A stretch of DNA of 64,000 nucleotides from Verrucomicrobiales bacterium (lineage in GTDB: Bacteria > Verrucomicrobiota > Verrucomicrobiia > Verrucomicrobiales > DEV007). Where the stretch lies: NCBI GenBank assembly GCA_029213005.1, contig JARGPI010000010.1, positions 62,001-126,000 of the forward strand, given 5' to 3'. Of this stretch, positions 62,389 to 64,000 are shown piece by piece. Under the pieces are notes generated by a model. That model did no database searches and was not told the DNA's origin. It was given only the letters and a program-made list of their open reading frames with translations. The translations under genes were made by a program, and so were the position numbers. How positions within the stretch are numbered: position 1 is the first letter of the stretch; each line of letters opens with the position of its first letter.

Positions 62389-63927
62389 ATGAAAATCGAG
62401 CGTGCACTGATTTCCGTTTCCGACAAATATGGACTCGATGAGTTTGTTAAAGGCCTCCATGAAATGGGGGTCGAAATCCTATCTACCGGTGGGACAGCAA
62501 AATTCATCGCCGATCTGGATATTCCCGTTATTGAAGTGGGAGATTTCACCGGCTTTCCGGAATTGTTTGATGGCAGAGTAAAAACTCTGCATCCCAAAAT
62601 CCACGGAGGTCTCCTCCATCGCCGGGATTTGCCCGAGCATGTCAAACAAGCTGAGGACCATGATATCAAACCAATCGACCTGGTCGTGGTGAATCTTTAT
62701 CCTTTTGAAGAGACTGTCGCTAAAGAGGGTGTCGAAATCTCTGAAGCGATTGAGCAGATCGACATTGGCGGGCCCAGCATGCTTCGCTCCGCAGCGAAAA
62801 ATCGCGACGCGGTTACCGTGGTGGTTGATCCCGAAGATTACGCCGGAATCATCGACGAAATGAAAGAGAACGACGGTGCGACCTCTCTGAAAACCCGGGA
62901 ACGTCTCGCTATCAAAGTTTTTCAGCGCACGTCGGAATACGACAGTGCTATCTCACGTTTCCTCAATGAATCACAGGAAACCGCCGGATCTTTCAGCATT
63001 TCCCTTCCTCTGGCTCAGGAGTTGCGCTACGGCGAGAACCCACACCAGGAAGCGGCTCTTTACGGCCAGTTTGGCGATTGCTTCAAACAACTGCAGGGTA
63101 AAGGCCTCAGTTATACCAACGTGATCGATATCGGCGCGGCTGCTGAATTGATTCTTGAATTCCGACGCCCCGCAGTTGCGATTCTAAAACACACCAATCC
63201 CTGTGGAGTCGGTGTAGATGACAATGAGTTACGTCTCGCCTGGGAAAAGGCCTTCGAAACCGACCGTCAGGCCCCGTTCGGCGGTGTGATCGTATGCAAC
63301 CGTCCTCTCGATGTCGGTTTGGCACGCGTCATCAAAGAAATTTTCACCGATGTGATTATCGCACCGGAATTTGAGACAGAAGCTCGCGCACTGCTTCAGA
63401 AAAAGAAAAATCTCCGCCTCATTCAGATGCTGGACGGCTTCAAATCAACGCTCAACGATCCGGTCGTCACCTCAGCTCCCGGCGGTTTGCTCGTGATGGA
63501 TCGCGATAATAAGGCGCTCGGTCTGGAAAATATTGAGGAAAAAGTCGTGACAGAGCGTCCGCCAACGATTGAGGAAATCGAAGCGATGCGCTTTGCCTGG
63601 AGAGTTGTGAAACACGTGAAATCCAATGCGATCTGTTTCACTGGAAAAGACCGGACCCTCGGGATCGGTGCCGGTCAGATGGCCCGGGTTGATTCGGTTC
63701 GCCTCGCCGTCTGGAAAGCGGAACAGGCCGGGCTCGACCTCAAAGGCAGTGTCGTCGCAAGTGACGCCATGTTCCCCTTTGCCGATGGCCTTGTCAGCGC
63801 CCTTGATGCCGGAGCCACCGCCGCGATTCAACCCGGCGGTTCCATTCGGGACAAAGACGTTATCGCCGCCGCTAATGAGCACGACGCAGCGATGGTCTTT
63901 ACGGAACACCGCCATTTCCTTCATTGA
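62389..63927 (+). CDS. purH: Bifunctional AICAR transformylase / IMP cyclohydrolase
   Basis: About 512 residues from ATG 62389. Catalyses the last two steps of IMP synthesis. The N-terminal MGS-like cyclohydrolase part (~1-200) reads ALISVSDKYGLDEF, STGGTAKFI, FDGRVKTLHPKIHGGLLHRR and VVNLYPFEETV. The AICARFT part follows: RYGENPHQEAALY, LKHTNPCGVG, APFGGVIVCN, KHVKSNAICF and DAMFPFADG; it ends RHFLH. Length is normal. The 189-base upstream region shows no purine riboswitch. Confidence 0.96.
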   Translation: MKIERALISVSDKYGLDEFVKGLHEMGVEILSTGGTAKFIADLDIPVIEVGDFTGFPELFDGRVKTLHPKIHGGLLHRRDLPEHVKQAEDHDIKPIDLVVVNLYPFEETVAKEGVEISEAIEQIDIGGPSMLRSAAKNRDAVTVVVDPEDYAGIIDEMKENDGATSLKTRERLAIKVFQRTSEYDSAISRFLNESQETAGSFSISLPLAQELRYGENPHQEAALYGQFGDCFKQLQGKGLSYTNVIDIGAAAELILEFRRPAVAILKHTNPCGVGVDDNELRLAWEKAFETDRQAPFGGVIVCNRPLDVGLARVIKEIFTDVIIAPEFETEARALLQKKKNLRLIQMLDGFKSTLNDPVVTSAPGGLLVMDRDNKALGLENIEEKVVTERPPTIEEIEAMRFAWRVVKHVKSNAICFTGKDRTLGIGAGQMARVDSVRLAVWKAEQAGLDLKGSVVASDAMFPFADGLVSALDAGATAAIQPGGSIRDKDVIAAANEHDAAMVFTEHRHFLH

Positions 63928-63967
63928 TAGATCGTAATACGGTTAGTGCTTCTACGTCTAAGAAGAA

Positions 63968-64000
63968 ATGATGAAAAAGATTCGAATTCTCAGCATTCTA
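63968..64000 (+). CDS. Start of a further gene, cut by the window edge
   Basis: ATG ATG (63968 or 63971) preceded by a purine-rich AGAAGAA begins MMKKIRILSIL, a basic-hydrophobic start like that of a signal peptide. Eleven codons only. Confidence 0.4.
   Translation, partial: MMKKIRILSIL

Overview
The window looks like a chromosomal segment of a member of the Verrucomicrobiota (PVC superphylum). The indicators are a sigma-70 factor of the Rhodopirellula/Verrucomicrobium type translationally coupled to a FecR protein, DUF1552 and DUF1592/1588-type cytochrome proteins, DUF1080 domains, a Pirellula/Verrucomicrobium-type membrane-bound dehydrogenase, several formylglycine sulfatases, Gfo/Idh/MocA proteins with Tat signals, and a giant surface protein with an LEPRxLL-like N-terminus. 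No rRNA, CRISPR array, transposase or prophage was seen. The two tRNAs do not encode CCA.

Layout. (1) 1-6471: the 3' part of a PUFA/secondary-lipid-type polyketide synthase locus: an ACP region, a ketoreductase region in a different frame after a 10-A run, an AT-DH-phosphopantetheinyl transferase fusion, a stand-alone ACP and an alpha/beta hydrolase. (2) 6677-8435: a secreted hypothetical protein, a palindromic repeat, a probable SelW/Rdx-type selenoprotein lipoprotein whose in-frame UGA is followed by a SECIS-like hairpin, and a decayed sulfatase. (3) 8444-11644: nagB and a ROK-type sugar kinase, divergent from an AraC regulator. (4) 11684-24729, all on the minus strand: an island for extracellular glycan/organic matter use (DUF1080, dehydrogenase-cytochrome-DUF1080 fusion, DUF1552, DUF1592, sulfatase, FecR, ECF sigma, oxidoreductase). 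(5) 24837-30277: a 1753-residue surface metalloprotease-like protein preceded and overlapped by a remnant of an ECF sigma factor. (6) 30522-47864: mixed genes: tRNA-Ile2(CAU), ROK glucokinase, NodT-type outer membrane factor, ankyrin protein, amidase, ECF sigma, dicarboxylate symporter, large pseudopilin, tRNA-Leu(CAG), UbiE/MenG, LprI-like and 3D-domain proteins, GYF-DUF945 protein, LemA-DUF3137 pair, Gfo/Idh protein, DUF167. (7) 48021-64000: FtsK, RodZ-like protein, two sulfatases, a large membrane/coiled-coil protein coupled to a squalene-cyclase-fold protein, a second 3D protein, zinc metallopeptidase, LysM lipoprotein, purH, and the first codons of a further gene.

How the parts fit. Amino-sugar and sulfated-polysaccharide catabolism dominates (nagB, sugar kinases, four sulfatase loci of which one is dead, secreted oxidoreductases), under ECF/FecR and AraC control. 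A conserved TTGTTACA-containing leader occurs before the ECF sigma gene, before the sigma remnant and before the dehydrogenase fusion, which suggests a shared promoter. A palindromic repeat built on TGTACCCTGTACA occurs at three intergenic sites (7.3, 42.2 and 53.4 kb). The most unusual single item is the predicted selenoprotein at 7555-7887.
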